From NCBI GenBank assembly GCA_903813345.2, contig CAIIXF020000009.1:3164001-3228000 (forward strand): a DNA stretch of 64,000 nucleotides, given 5' to 3'. Each line of letters starts with the position of its first letter. Positions within the stretch are counted from its first letter, which is position 1. Below, piece by piece: positions 1 to 13,573 of the stretch. The translations under genes were made by a program, and so were the position numbers. This DNA comes from Owenia fusiformis (lineage: Eukaryota > Annelida > Polychaeta > Sabellida > Oweniidae). Below the pieces are notes generated by a model, which made no database searches, was not told the DNA's origin, and saw only the letters and a list, made by a program, of their open reading frames with translations.

Positions 1-1630
1 ATATTGGAGATCTTATCCCCTAACAAAACAATTTATTTAGTAAAATACCCCTAATCAACCCCTGGTAAGCCCCCCCCCCCCATACCGCTAGATCACTGGC
101 AGCTTATCCCACTTGACATTGTTGATTATTTGTTCACAGGTAGGGATCCAAAAGAACTCTCGGGTAAAATCCGCTTTATCGGTACATTTTACTGTACGGT
201 CGGGTAAAAATCACACTCGGATAAAAAATGACATACAGGTAGGTCACCAAACGTCATTTAAATCACAATTTACAATAATTATCTGATTTGTGTTTGGTCT
301 ATTCGTTTGAATCACATATTTACCCAGTAACCTATTTAACCATTGATAACGTCAGCTCATCCCACGCTTTTTTATTAACTGTCACACAGTTGAGAATAAT
401 CAAATAAATTAATGTTTATTATGGCATGTTTTGGTCACAATCCGATTTGTATTGCTTTCCCCATAAACCACACGAGTATATGATAAAAAGCTGGTATGAA
501 TGCTTAATATAAGTTTCATATTTTCGCTCCTAAGCTTTTGCGAGTATTATTTGATCCCTGCCTTTGATAATTAGGCGTCAACTGATTTTAAGTGCATAAC
601 TTCAGTTTTAGAAAGGCTATTACCTTCATTTTGATGTGTTTAGAAGATAATGGATTATGCTTTAAATAATATAGCAGTTTAGGCACCAACAATATTTTGA
701 AAGAAAAATAACAATTTATCACAAAATGTCAAAAATGTCACGTAAGTCACACCAACCTCGATTTGACTATCGTTGACCTTGTTTTTTAAACAAACAAATA
801 CTTCTTTGAATAAGGTTTGCAAAAATACCAACATTATTAAACTCAGACAAGTAATAAAGGGTCCAAATGATCCCATTGCGACTTAGTATTATAAAAAGGA
901 TGCAGCCGTTGGGTGTACTTATCAGCCTATTTGATGAATACATATACTTTAAAATGTACCCACTTATCGTCATAATGATCAACCAACAATATTATGTTTT
1001 ATTAATTACTCACCTTTTCCAGATTTTGATTATAATCACACGCTAGTTTACGTGCCTTATGCAGAATTGATGCAAGATGTGTTCTAAAGAATTGGAACGA
1101 GATTGCAGATGAGCAGATTATAATACAATGAACATCCAACACGAAATACGTTTTGTTCAATTACAACAAACACTTCTTGGGAGTATCAAACAGCATGCAA
1201 TGTCTTTCGATATACAGTGTACTTTGAACAAAACTACGTTAATATCAAAGCGAAATTTGTATCTTAAATATTTACCATAATCTATCTGATATCGACGATG
1301 TTCTTATTTTGAAATTAAGTTAACATTGTATCATTCATATTCAAGAATAATATAAGTTAAACTTAGGCAGCGTTTTTGAACTGCCCGCGGGGGAGTGCAT
1401 TACATAATATATAAAAATAGTATTTCCTCTAAGTTATCACGAAAAAGAACAATGAGCCGATGCGTTGAAAATTACATGCCCACACGTTATCAACGAAAGC
1501 AGTTCATCAAAGCGCACTTAATTAGTCAGATGCGAGTAGGTAGTTACCAGTTTCGCCACAAGGTGGCTGATTCGAGGGAATTAACATGGCGGGTTATTAC
1601 AAAATTCCCTTAAACTTGAATATGCATCAG
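1..1630. other. Intergenic DNA, no gene recognised
   Basis: No open frame here resembles a known protein, and the short frames have no convincing codon pattern or splice context. A run of C lies near base 70. The stretch ends in a short tandem of the motif ATGGTTCACTTTTC near 1,636-1,665, just before a dispersed repeat. Confidence 0.5.
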
Positions 1631-1699
1631 TTTTAATGGTTCACTTTTCATGGTTCACTTTTCATATTACCTTTATGTATCTGATAGTTATACAAATTA

Positions 1700-1974
1700 A
1701 AATATGTCCAGTAAAAGAAAACATTATCTGCCCAACACAAGAAAAGATATTTCACTTTTTGTGGTTTTACAACATGGGCTCTATGGGGATTCTCCCCGAC
1801 CTAGGAGTTACATTTTCAAAGAAAATTAAATTTTCAAAGTTGATAAACTCTTTTCAAAAACACATTTATAAATGTAATTTTACATGTAGATTCCAAATAT
1901 GACATCAGTTTGACTGAATTGTGAATTTTAATGACGTAAATCAAGATTATTTCTACTCGCATCTGGGATATTGC
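1700..1974 (+). repeat. Dispersed repeat R1, copy 1
   Basis: About 275 bp align by eye, with small gaps, to 62,691-62,974 in the same orientation. Both copies begin AAATATGTCCAGTAAA and end near TTTCTACTCGCATCTGGG. No open frame is shared and no terminal inverted repeat was seen, so this is an unclassified short interspersed element, possibly SINE-like or the end of a longer element. Confidence 0.75.
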
Positions 1975-3880
1975 ACTGTACTGTGGCAACCGTGTCGGCT
2001 GCTCGCGTGTGTCAACCGCGACGGGTTGTAGCTATTGCACCACGGGAGACCGATTGCAATAAACCGTGATGCCTTTCAGAATAATTATGTGAATGTTAGT
2101 GCGCCTGGATGAGCTTCTTTGTTGAAAACACATGAGCATGTAATGAGCACTGCAGAGCTTATTGCTCTTTCAAGTGAAACCTTGGGAGAAACCTCATTGA
2201 AATATTACGCAATTCACTAGCAACGCGGGCATACAAAAATACAGTGATAATCTGAACACAAATTAATTTGTTCTTGATTACAAATACGAAGGAATTAGCC
2301 CGCTGGATATAAGCTTTAAGACACATGCTAAATTATATGAAAGAGTATAAAAGAAACGCTACAGTGATTTTTTGCTATTTAATTGAGCTATTACATGGGT
2401 TTGAGTTATTAAATTTAACTATTACATTCCATATTATTTAGTGGAACTGTGTGATTTATTGTTAAATTGTATCTGTGTCAATGCGGGTCACTTATGTAAT
2501 GTGTAATGTGGTCATAAAGTGTATTATTTTCAGTAAGAGCCTTTACTTAGAGAATTCGATATGTTTATCGGTGACCTTGGCCTAGGCATGTTTTACATGT
2601 ACAATATACTTAAGAACTATAGAAAGAATAGCAATGTTGGACGATATTTCACCTGCTCTGGGGTCTGTATTACGATTCGAACAAAAATCTATCGAATATT
2701 CATTATGGTCCGCCATTACTACGGCCTGCTGTTATGACGGCACATATTTCTCGTATTACCAGGGGTATTGTACCCGAATATACCCCGGATGAAATGTTGA
2801 CTTTGTTCACGGTTTAAAGAAGGCGTGAACGCACTTATGTTCGAATTTACCTTTGCAGTAGACATAACCAGGTGGATAAAACCCATTTAGATTTTTCAAC
2901 TTTTAGATATTAATAAAATTAGCCAACGGATTTAAAAGTGTTGGCTAACATTTTTGACGCAGTGGCCATCTTGATTTTTTTTGCTTTAAACTATTTACTT
3001 AACATTTTAGACATTTAAAAATCTAAAGAATAATTCAAATCAGATTTGAAAAAGTATTATTTGGTCAGGTATTACTTTGTACTATATAATAGTGCTATGT
3101 CGCGCTTACATATATTTCTTCCTTTACTTGTTGGTTCTTTTTTACAAACTTTCTATATTTAACAAACAGTTTGATATATTGTCATCTAATACAACATGTT
3201 ATATAATCATATGGAAATATATTCACCCATATGGGTGTCAGTTGCTCGTAAACTGAATATTTATGAAAATATCAAATAAAGCCCGTATGCAAACTGTAAA
3301 AGGGAAAAATACTTAATATAAACGTGTATCGGTAGACTCAGCACGTTTTATAAATATATCGAAAACTATATTGTTGGAATCATTAATATAGCTGCTGTTT
3401 CAATACTAACAATGCGTGCTATCTTGCCACTAGCACTGGTCACTGACCGTCCATAAATGCGCTCTGTGCTACTTCCTCGATATATCCTGTCATTCCCACG
3501 CGAACATCGTTCCCGAGAGTCCCTTCGATAATCATTGCCTTGGCTACGTAATCACTCCCTGCTTGTAAACACGTTGCCATCATGTAAATCAAGTCATAAG
3601 GTCATTTATTCGATTTTTCCTTCTCAGGCATGTTACGGTAATTAGATTATACATTACCTTTTGCCATCAATCACGGCATAAACAGTAAGCACCATTGGAA
3701 CGTCTTTTTATGTTTGCATCATCACGGAAAGTTGTTAGAATGATTTATACCCACAACTTAAGTGTATCATCTTTGTCTCAGGATGCTTGACTAGATTTGA
3801 GAATAGCATATATTGGTCCGTACTTAGGGTTACACAGAAGGGTAATCAGTGAGATGTGTTTCCTCATTATTCATAGTCAT
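1975..3880. other. Intergenic DNA, no gene recognised
   Basis: AT-rich sequence without a supportable exon, RNA gene or clear repeat boundary. Local short palindromes such as the one around 3,225 (CATATGG and its complement) are too small to interpret. Confidence 0.45.
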
Positions 3881-3899
3881 TTTCCCACATATCGTCATG

Positions 3900-4310
3900 G
3901 CTTTAGGAATTATATGCTGAAGATGATACTTTTAATTTACGTGCTGCGATATTTAGTGGAGAGGTTAAGCTACCGTATAAAATCCAAAACGCAACTTCAA
4001 CGTATCAATCGGCCCTATACAAATACATGTAGAGTTCACACATAAATAGCCGTCCAGCTCTTGTGTTTGTTTAGACTACACCATAGCTTGTAATGATTAC
4101 ATAGTATGCCATTGATGAAGTTCAATAGCTGGTTTTCTAATACATATTTTAAACGAGCTCGTTTCGTAAGATTATTGAAGTTAAATCATGCGTTACATAT
4201 GTATCATCTTCTTCAGAAAGAATTATACTTTGCATCGAAATCAAAATTCCAAGGATAGTATTCAACAGACATGAGTATAATGATTCCCGTTGATAGCAAC
4301 GTGAAAATTT
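3900..4310 (+). repeat. Dispersed repeat R2, copy 1
   Basis: This stretch aligns patchily but collinearly with 42,050-42,410. Shared blocks include CGGCCCTATACAAATACATG against CGCCCTATACAAATGCATG, then TATGCCATTGATG, GCTGGTTTTCT and GCATCGAAATCAAAATT. The 5' part also resembles the small TIR element at 25,361-25,490. No coding capacity is apparent. It is an old interspersed element of unknown class. Confidence 0.6.
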
Positions 4311-5112
4311 AAAATCTCCCGTTCTAAACACGCAACTTTGAAGTTGAACGGGTATCTGAAGTAGACTAAAGCGATACAATCCTATGTTGATTCAATGTAC
4401 TTTGCGTTTTCGTATACGTTTTGAAAAAACGTATTTGCTTAACCTCTCCAGTGTCTTTACATCGATGAACGTATTGCACATCATTTTATGAGGTTTAAAC
4501 TGATTTCAGATTGTTTCAATCTATCTGTAAGCGATATTGTATTTCCAGAGACGAAAGAGAGCAAGTGTAACAACTGATTGAAAATATACAACTAGGTATC
4601 TTAGTTGTTCAAATATCAATCAAAGCCACATACAATAAATATAAGGCAGTTTTTGGTAAATTCTATCAGATGTTAATTTAAAGGCAGAATCAGATGAGGG
4701 GATGACAAAATTAGAAGCAACTTGTCTAATTGACCGACCAATCTATTCCTTACAATATCAAATACAATATCTCTAAAAAAGATTCACAGTATATAATAAA
4801 TTGGTGAAGTTATTAATGATTCAAAGTGCAAAAGTGGGTGAAAAAATGGTAACCATTCTTATAGAAAAATAATATATTATTGTAAAAATCTTTAGTTTTC
4901 CTGGAATAAAGTATGCACTTTTGTGATTTTTAGAAAATAGACATGACAAGGAATGACATGAGCCAAAAATGTTCTAAAATTGGAACAATATACTGTATAT
5001 CACGCGACACATGAATGGGGAATCCAAATAAAATATGAGGAAGGAGTATCACTTTTCTTCTGTTTATATCGCAGGCCGGTGAAGGTCTTACAAAATGAAA
5101 ATTAGTTACCTC

Positions 5113-5190
5113 ATCGCTGACCAACCCCGAAATATTTCGTATATGACGTCATAATGATATCTGACCAACCCCGAGGTATCTCGGGGTGCT
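5113..5190. repeat. Short tandem duplication with hairpin
   Basis: The motif CTGACCAACCCCGA occurs at about 5,116 and 5,161, 45 bp apart. The second copy runs into a stem-loop of CCCCGAG, GTAT and CTCGGGG. Function is unknown. Confidence 0.4.
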
Positions 5191-6064
5191 GTCCAATAGT
5201 TCTCACACAATCTGTACCAATAATCTTACCAAATATTGTAGGGGTCACTAGAGGAACATTGTTGGGTGCAATTGAGATATATTGTCATTGGCTTCACAAT
5301 GGAAAAAACAGCGCAGAGGGTGGTGTAACAGTAAAAATTAATGAGAGTGAAATTAAGAGTAAAATATGCTGAATGTAATATAATACCTGCATTTCTCATG
5401 CCTAATTTTCTTTCCTTATTCAACTTAAGTTTTTTTTCAAATTATAAGATTCAGCGAGAAGTAGTGTGGTGAACAAGCCATTATTTATTACAAAAAATGT
5501 AATTAAATGCGTTATATATCCAAAGGGATATTATCAAGCTGAAAAGTATATTGTATTAAATGTATGTAATATTACTGCTGAACATCCTTATGGTTTTAAG
5601 GAGTGTTTATCGAAGAACATTAAACAAAACTGTAGAGAAACGAGGACATTTATAAAACACTGTGTTGAATTATACTAAGGAGAAAGATAGACTGGTTGGA
5701 ATGGATATCCGGAAGAATCTAGGTCACAAAGGCGTCGTTAGATCCCGAATATTATGTGAATTGTGAAAAGAAAGGGGTGGTATCCGGCGGTATGTATGTC
5801 TTGTGATATCTACTTCAGAAAAATGTATATTCGGCAAGAGGTTTCAATTCCAATATCACGTATATTATTTGTGAAATTCACTTCCCATATATGATTGAAC
5901 GCGTTTTTATATGATTTAATAAAAGCGGTACGAGTATGAGACATGTGATAGGTTCTATTCGGAATACAATTAAAATTTACTTGGCAGACGATTCTCATAT
6001 GATATTACGTCACTTTACTCTGATCGACTTATTGGTGTTGCAGATTGAGACACGAGCAAAGCTA

Positions 6065-6740
6065 CAGTATTTCTAAATCAGTTTGTATCTAAATGTCATC
6101 ATGACCTTAATCTTGGGGATAGGCTGCCTTATTTTCCGTCCAGATCAAAGTCTTTGACCATGTATATACATTGACAAATAGGGTGAAAGTTCATAATCTA
6201 TTACGCAAACTTGATATTTCTGAGGTTGCATGACCTGATTCCATTACGAACAGAATGCTCAACTTAGCTGCCGATCCAATCGACTTACATGTACCATTGA
6301 CTGATCTATTTAACCGTATATTTAAGGATTGTAGTTCACCGAAAACTTGGGAGGAAGGTCATGTTATCCCAATATTCAAAAACAAACATTTTAAGATAAT
6401 AAAACTGATCCTATTAACTGTCGCCCTGTTACAATCAGCAAGTCCATGCAACCGTTCTAGACGTAGAATCTGCGTTTGATGAAGTTCCTCACTCACTACT
6501 TTTACGTGCAATCAAATTATATATGGAATATATATATATATATATGGAATTGGGGATAACCTGTTTAAAATTTGACTTTATATCTCCATGGAAGAAGAGT
6601 CGAGGCAAACGTCAACTCAGAACTTTCCTTTTGGTCACAAACATGCTTCATAAACATTCCTGATGAAATAGAATCCACATCATTCATTTATGCCGATGAT
6701 ACATCTTTTGATCCCATACTTAGTAGTGTCATAGGTAAAT
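6065..6740 (+). pseudogene. Decayed non-LTR retrotransposon reverse transcriptase
   Basis: Fragments of a LINE-type reverse transcriptase lie in order but in shifting frames. Around 6,190-6,390 the translation reads like the region before RT motif 1: LLRKLDISEVA, a TGA stop, then PDSITNRML, followed by PLTDLFNRIF and PKTWEEGHVIPIF. Near 6,455-6,510 another frame gives ESAFDEVPHSLLLRAIKLY, the motif carrying the first catalytic Asp. Near 6,690-6,715 the translation FIYADDTSFDP contains the YADD active-site box. The sequence between motifs is shortened, so this is a dead, internally deleted copy. It belongs to a different lineage from the intact element at 59.7-62.7 kb, which has VADD. Confidence 0.75.
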
Positions 6741-7980
6741 AACATGCAGGAATATAATTGATAACTGAGGTGAGAGGGTGATAAATATATATATCCCGCT
6801 CAATTCAGCGGGAGATAATAATTCAGTAATTCTCGGGAATTTCGTTTTATGTTAAAAGCTGTAGAGTTTTTTAAATGTTAATAACTTTACATTGAGATAA
6901 TATGTACACGTTTTGATTGTAGTTATTATTTGAAATTATTACATGAGGGTTTCATAACATTCAATGCATACTTCATCAACCAAAATTTCCTTTGTACAAC
7001 TATGATATTGGGAAGTCTAATAAAATGTTTTATATGCTATTTTGGTCAAACAAGCTTCGGAAAGATGTTTCATTTAATTCTCAAGAAATGGTAAAAAGGG
7101 ACAAAAACAATTGCACTAAAAAAGAAGAAATGTTAACGAAACAGTTATATAAAATATATATAAATTATTTTCGCATCAAATTGTTGTCAATCAGTTAACA
7201 TTACATAAAGGACTTTGTTTTTTACAGAATGTTTTCAATAATTGGGTTAAGAGAAAAAACATTGTTGAATTCAGTTCTCCATATCGATACCAATCATTTG
7301 TTGACAGGATAATTCAGGATTTTTTATGTGCTACATGAATCTGATCATTATTCATCAATTGTTCTCATTATCATCATCTATCTTCCACCATAACCGAGTA
7401 AATGGTCCTGTTGATGTACTACACGCCAAAATGTCATAATACCTCAGCTTGCATTTCATATATGTACCCACTGTTATATTGTTTTGTTAATGTGATTAAT
7501 ATGAAATAAACAAACCTTAAGAGATTGCTTGTTCGGCAAAAAGCGAGTATGTCCATTTGGGTCATAAAAATATTCAAAATCTATGATTAAGGGAGGAGTT
7601 TATGAATTTGTACATCGTGTAGTAAATTCAATCATTTAACCAATAATCTTTATTAATAAAGGGATCATCCCTATTAGGTAATTAAATAAGTCAGCAAGTG
7701 TTTAGTAGGAAGACAGACTTGACAGTTTCTGTGACATAGTGAAATGAAAATATCATGAAACGATAATAAAACCTTGACAGTGTTAAGTAACGACCCAACC
7801 TACGTCAATTCAATCACTCAGTCATATAGACACATTAAATAGAACTAATTCATCAAATTTGCCCTAATAATGATGGTTAATATTTTATACACCAAGCCAA
7901 AATGTCATTTAGACCTACATATAGGCTTGTACTCCATATCTACTGAGGTTATAGTACTGGTGCATATAGATTATATAGAG
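6741..7980. other. Intergenic DNA, possibly LINE tail
   Basis: No gene is supportable. The stretch 7,220-7,330 resembles 17,040-17,110 through shared words such as TTCTCCATATCGATACCA, so both may be remnants of one repeat. A polyadenylation-like AAATAAAC lies near 7,503. Confidence 0.35.
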
Positions 7981-8122
7981 ATTATCCGATATGAGGCTCA
8001 GGATATTGGGATTATCCCGAGGCAAATATAATATATCTGCCCGAGGGCCGCAGTTCCCGAGGGAAAATATATTATATTGGCCAAGGGATAATCCCAATAT
8101 CCTGAACCGACTATAGGATAAT
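7981..8122. repeat. Hairpin palindrome P1
   Basis: This is an imperfect palindrome with arms of about 60 bp. The left arm carries CAGGATATTGGGATTATCCC and AATATAATATAT. The right arm carries the complements GGGATAATCCCAATATCCTG and ATATATTATATT. The centre is a GC-rich loop reading GAGGGCCGCAG then CGAGGGAAAA. The loop and one arm recur at 16,873-16,972. No transposase, TSD or coding region was identified. Confidence 0.8.
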
Positions 8123-8379
8123 ATGTTTATCCCACACCAATTTTGGTCATCTGGTTAACATTGTTCAATCGTGGAAATATTTTAGAATATTCATGTCCAG
8201 TTTTCTTTTCTTGGCCGTAGGCGAATTTTCCTGTTCTCTCAAATATTCCCATATTTATTTTCTCGAATGTTTGATTGATTAAGTGGATGCTCCTTCCCTT
8301 TTTTAAACCATCAAACAGATCCCGATTGTCTGTGTTTTCTCCATTGTCCATTGCCCATTACAGTCATTACGCGAATATT

Positions 8380-8680
8380 ACAAATTATGAACAAATATGC
8401 GAGCGGCGATTGTGACGTCGAATTTTTCATTGGCAATCTTGCATTCTGGCGGCCATCTTGGAAATCTTGCCATCGCGATTCCAGGAAAACCACTTGACGG
8501 ATTGCTGTGTTTGTAATTTGTTTGGTTTAAATGATAATAAAAAAACTTTAAACCTAAAACGGATTTACGTTGAATTTTCACACATGCTACATGGTAAAAA
8601 GTTTTAAAGCTGATTTACTTTTCGGTGGCCATTTTAAATTCTGGCGGCCATCTTGGAAGTTTGTAGATAAATCTTGTCAT
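8380..8680. repeat. Diverged duplication of a GGCCATCTTGGA motif
   Basis: The word TTCTGGCGGCCATCTTGGAA occurs at about 8,444 and 8,639, roughly 195 bp apart and with loosely similar surroundings. It may be an old local duplication. No coding role is visible. Confidence 0.4.
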
Positions 8681-9583
8681 GTATATTTTACACTGTTCCA
8701 AGCGTTTTGAAATCGGGTTTTCTCTTTGATCCAGTTGATAACTTGTATTTATAATATGTTTTGCGATTTCGTTCGATCCATGTGTCATTTCTCCGACGCA
8801 ATATATCATATCATGTTTGTTATTAACTAAGATCTCAAGATCTAAATTAAAATCATCACCTCGAGAGGTTTCTTAATCCCTAGAGAGCAAGTAATATTTC
8901 AATTAGATGAACTTTCGGGGCAGTTGCTGAATTTCATATAAATATAGCCTCGTTCCGAGATGACAAGTATATTTTTACAGCATACCCGATCAAAAGTTTG
9001 TTTGTCAACATTCATAATGTAACAAAACGTGTAAGCCTAAATGGACTACGGATCATTTACCTTTCATTAGTTTCAGTGTGAATTTTAAGTGATATAAACC
9101 ATCCGTACTGGCTGTTAGTGAGAAATAATGACATCGGATTTATGGCCATCGGCCATTATTCACCTAACAGTCATTATGAATGGTATAAAGAGTACATTAC
9201 ATATTATTCAATCCGTAGTCCCCGGGTCCGTACTCCGTAGTTGGGTTAATCAAATATGTTACGCCATAACACTTTTATCATGACAATGTCAATTTAAACT
9301 GGATAGAATGGGCAGTATAAATGGGGGGGGGGGGCAAAATGACAATCAAGTGTATATGTTGTGTTTAACCAATATGTAATCAGGGAAGTTAAGCAATACC
9401 TTCAAAATAAAACATCGTCCTGTGTAAATCTGAAAGTTATACGAAAAAAATCGAATCATTCTTCTTCTTATAAGAGATTCTCAGAGGTAAGAGAGTGGTG
9501 AATATAACATTGAATGATCAAACAAATATTTCATCCTATTTTCGGTGAATACCTGGTGCATTATCAATGATTCCGCAATGTGT

Positions 9584-9622
9584 ATATTACCCTGGCCCTT
9601 CGGGCTTCGGGGAATATACCTG
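9584..9622. repeat. Small GC-rich hairpin
   Basis: GTATATTACCCTGGCCC, TTCG, and GGGCTTCGGGGAATATAC form a near-complete stem-loop. Its make-up, an AT outer stem around a GC-rich core, resembles the larger palindromes at 8.0, 32.5 and 52.1 kb. Confidence 0.45.
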
Positions 9623-9729
9623 AAACATGAATAGTCCATGGTACGAAATTCATCGGACGCGTAATAATAATATCTGGTAACATAATGTAGTGCAGCAAAT
9701 TTTGACCATATATTCACACCTACTCATGT

Positions 9730-12700
9730 CAAGTATTGTTTTTTTAATTATAGCCGTTCAATATTATTTGGGCTTTTGGCTGAAATATGTGTGTCATTAG
9801 CAGGGGTCAAAAATACTAGTGAAAACGAAATCCATTTTCGCAATTTGGAGTATATACTGCTACAGGAAATGATAGTACTATGAAACAAATTTTGAGTGTA
9901 TGGTTTAGGTTTCCCAGCTATTAATTTGAAGTTATTTTTCTTCAAAATGCAAACAGAGTACTAAATCAGCACATCACAATTTTGAATTGTTTCTTTAATA
10001 TTGGTGATGTAAATGATATCAATGCAAATGAATAGTAAATACATTTTGAGATATGGACTGTCATCGTTTTCAATAAAAGAGGACGTATTGCTCTTCCTTG
10101 ACTATCTGTGGCTAAGGCTAAAATTAGTTTAGATATTGATCAGTTGTTTATAAAAAACAAAAACCCGTTCGAACTCATGAAGAAACAATGGCTTTGATTT
10201 TCACCAAAAATATGATGATGACCAACGAGTGATGTCTAGGAAGATGTACCATTTATGAAATGTGTTGCTTGATATGCAGCAGTTACGTCGAAAGATAAAT
10301 GTAAGACGTTTGAACGCATATGTCCCTTACAGACTATATATATGATCTCTAAATAAATACCTCCAATACCTGTATAACATTGACCTCCAGGCGATGATAA
10401 GAATCTATTTTTTAAATAATTTACACTATTTTGTTGAATGCAATATTTGGAAGATCAAACAAAAATTCTAAGCACATTTATGTAATCACACTAATTAACC
10501 ACTGAAAATTACGTTGAAATTACATTTAATTTCTAAATAATGATAATCCATGGCAACAATTTATTGTTAATATGATTGGATTAACGTATTGGGTCTGATA
10601 AAAAGTGAAAAGCTTCGAATGAAAATATTACGCTTTTGACCCTTTGTTATGACATTTTTCGATCCAAAAGCCTGATGTTTTTTAGCAAACGAATTTTAAA
10701 AGAATCAAGACATATGTTACTCCTTAATTATTAGTTCAAATAGCTGCGCTATATCGTGCTAAGGATTTCTTATGTTCCTGAATTATACCATGGACTAGAA
10801 CAGATATTTACCTCAATAATATGAACTATTTGCATAGCATTTAATATATACGTATGTTTGAATTGGCTTTTGCAAGCAGCATTGTTTATGTCATTAGCTT
10901 CACCAATTACTAATACTTTACATCGAATGCCCTCGAGTCAAAAACAAATCCAGGGATATACACTTTATGATATTCTGTTATTTCTTGATTAATTATTGCT
11001 TCTTCTTAAATACAAAAACAGTAAACGACAATTTCTGTAGGTGTTCTGAGATCTCCTATTCAGAAGGAAAGCGTAGCTACCGTGATATTTGCCCATCAAG
11101 ATCTAGTAAATATTTCCTGTCTATCAATAGAATGGCCATAGGGAGTGGTCAATGCAGTATCCTTTTATGCATATATCCCATTACAAAAACATAAGTCCCT
11201 ATTTATCAGGATATTGTATCCTAGTATGTAAGTAATTCTGCAATGATGAATGGTTGGTATAGGCAAATCTTGCTTAAAGGGGTTCGACGTCTTGCATACA
11301 TTGTTCACAATCCATTTATCTGTAGCTGCAATATTTCTTGGCATAAAGCTTTTCCATTATGGACACATCCAGTGATTATTGCCTTATAAGTAGTGTCATA
11401 AGCCTTAATCTCCACAAATAGGAAGATAATACAACTTGTTAATAGAAGTTTACAGTAATAAGATGTTATTAAGATGATCTTAAAATAATCCCGTTATGAT
11501 GGGATTTAGTCACATGTTATCTATAAAATTGTCTTGTTATAAAGTGTATCCTATTGACAGGAACTTCCGCGTTTTTAGCTTATATCTCCCACGTTGCATG
11601 AGAGAAAGAGAGGTAGCTGTATTGTGGATAATTATCTTGTTTTCTCAAGTCCGATGAGTTTTCTCTGAAGTACAATGATCATACCCTTGCTTGCATCATA
11701 AAAGATAACTCACGTTCCCTTACACTTACACCTGACACAACGGTACGAATAACTCAACGTCTTGCTCGACCTCTACTACTGAGATGTAATGGACAGAGTG
11801 TATTATTTTGAATAATTGTGAACGGATCCATTACACCCAGCCTTGCAAATTTGGTAAATTTTGGAACGCTACCATGCGAACAGAAGCGCAAATTATCAGA
11901 AATTCAAATTTATTTATGATACAAATAGATTATTTTCAACAAATTTTGACTATGCTTCCATCTACCCTGCAGACTTAGTATCTAAGGTATGGGAGTTCGT
12001 ATCCAGCACTGCTATTTGTGAAATTCATTTGGTCAAAAGTGAGAACTAATCATATAACATGGACTTTCCAGCAATTCAAATTTCAGATTTATTTAGTTTC
12101 AGCGAAAGTAATTCGATCGGTCGGTACAATCATAAAATTAGCACTAGAAGCAGATATTTTGGACTTCTTCTTTGGTTTGTTGATAGATGAACATGTTATT
12201 CGGCTCAACATGCAAAATGTCCAGGGTTACTGATTTTGCGTCTGAAGGTATAGTGCCTCTTTAATACACCCGCGATTCGCCATAAGCTACAATGTTAAAT
12301 ATTAATCTACAAGTTGATTTTGAGAATGCGTCATAACATCGTTCGTAAAGTAACTATTTTTACAAATTGGTTCGTATTTAGAATAACAAATGCCGATGAA
12401 GTAAACAATAAAGTATTCCCGAAAAGTCCTGCCAATCGTAAACAAATGTTTTTATTTTCCCATGGAGGCACTATCGGATGTCTTGCACTTTACGAAATTA
12501 AAGCTTTTCGGACTTCAAATACCAAGGGATATCGTGAGGCAGCCTAACGTGAGCTTTAACTTTAGTTTTGGACCAAGTTGGGTTTCGACCAATTAAACAA
12601 AAACAAACTTGAGTGTTATATGGTTATAAGAATGAAATAATTAACGCTTATGAAAACTAAATTATGAAATGCTTTAGTCTTGTCTGGTAATGTGAAACCA

Positions 12701-13270
12701 GAAATATGACTCCATCGAATATGAGAAGCAAAAATAAACGGATTTTATCTGTATAAAAAGCATACACCCTTAGTATACGTTGCAATCGATAAAAAAGAAA
12801 TTAAAACCGATCAAACATCAAATCATTGTAAATATGAAATGCCTGAATCTTATGGTATATGTTGTTATTCTGTGTTTCCGTTTACACAATTAACTTGGTA
12901 TATATCAAATCGATATGCTCTAGAGAAGAGTCGCTGGTACTACACTCTTCAAACTAGTAACTGCTTCGTTTCGTTAACAAAATGTTGAAACCTCGATGTA
13001 AACGGAACTTCAAAAACGGTGAAGATCTACACTTATAACCCGGATCCGTTTATGTAATGATAGTGAGGTATCAATGTTTTTATCGTCATCTGAAATATTT
13101 GTTCCGACGATTATTTTAATATCATACAGAAATAATGAATTCAATGGAGAAATGATATGGCATTTACACTCATTAATTCGTTTCAAAACCCCAACTTATT
13201 ATTGAATCTCAAAATTAGCAATCTTCCGTACTGTCCGTACGGGAGATCTCCCGTGGGGTATTCTACTGCA
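9730..13270. other. Intergenic DNA, no gene recognised
   Basis: About 3.5 kb of AT-rich sequence with only short frames of 60-77 codons and no recognisable motif. No RNA gene or clear repeat was found. Exons of a gene extending outside this stretch cannot be excluded by eye. Confidence 0.45.
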
Positions 13271-13278
13271 GTTTTGCC

Positions 13279-13510
13279 TTGGGTGTCCGATCTCTGCGAT
13301 CTACCAAGCATGCTCGGGTGTCGGATACCTCACCTTTTTAGGCAAGGGGCTATCTACCGCACTATTCGCGATCGCCTTGGGTGTCAGGTCTTCGCGATCT
13401 ACCAAGCATGGTCGGGAGTCAGATATCTCATCACCCTTTCTGTCATGGGAGCTATCTACTGGACATATCCCTCTGTCTGATCTACAGCATGTGTTCAGGT
13501 GTCAGATACC
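13279..13510. repeat. Approximately 100-bp tandem repeat, 2-3 copies
   Basis: The segment TTGGGTGTC, CGCGATCTACCAAGCATG, TCGGG, GATACCTCA occurs at 13,279 and again at 13,378 with scattered substitutions. A degraded third copy follows near 13,470. The repeat keeps a 107-codon frame open across 13,157-13,480, but that frame looks like a by-product of the repeat and not a gene. Confidence 0.7.
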
Positions 13511-13573
13511 CCAACTATTACGTAATACTTTGTTATGTGACACATGATTCTAGCTTGAGAACGAACGTGAGTT

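Noticed and set aside
13157-13480. 107-codon plus-strand frame as a small gene
   Set aside because: It spans the ~100-bp tandem repeat, and no signal peptide, domain or splice context supports it.
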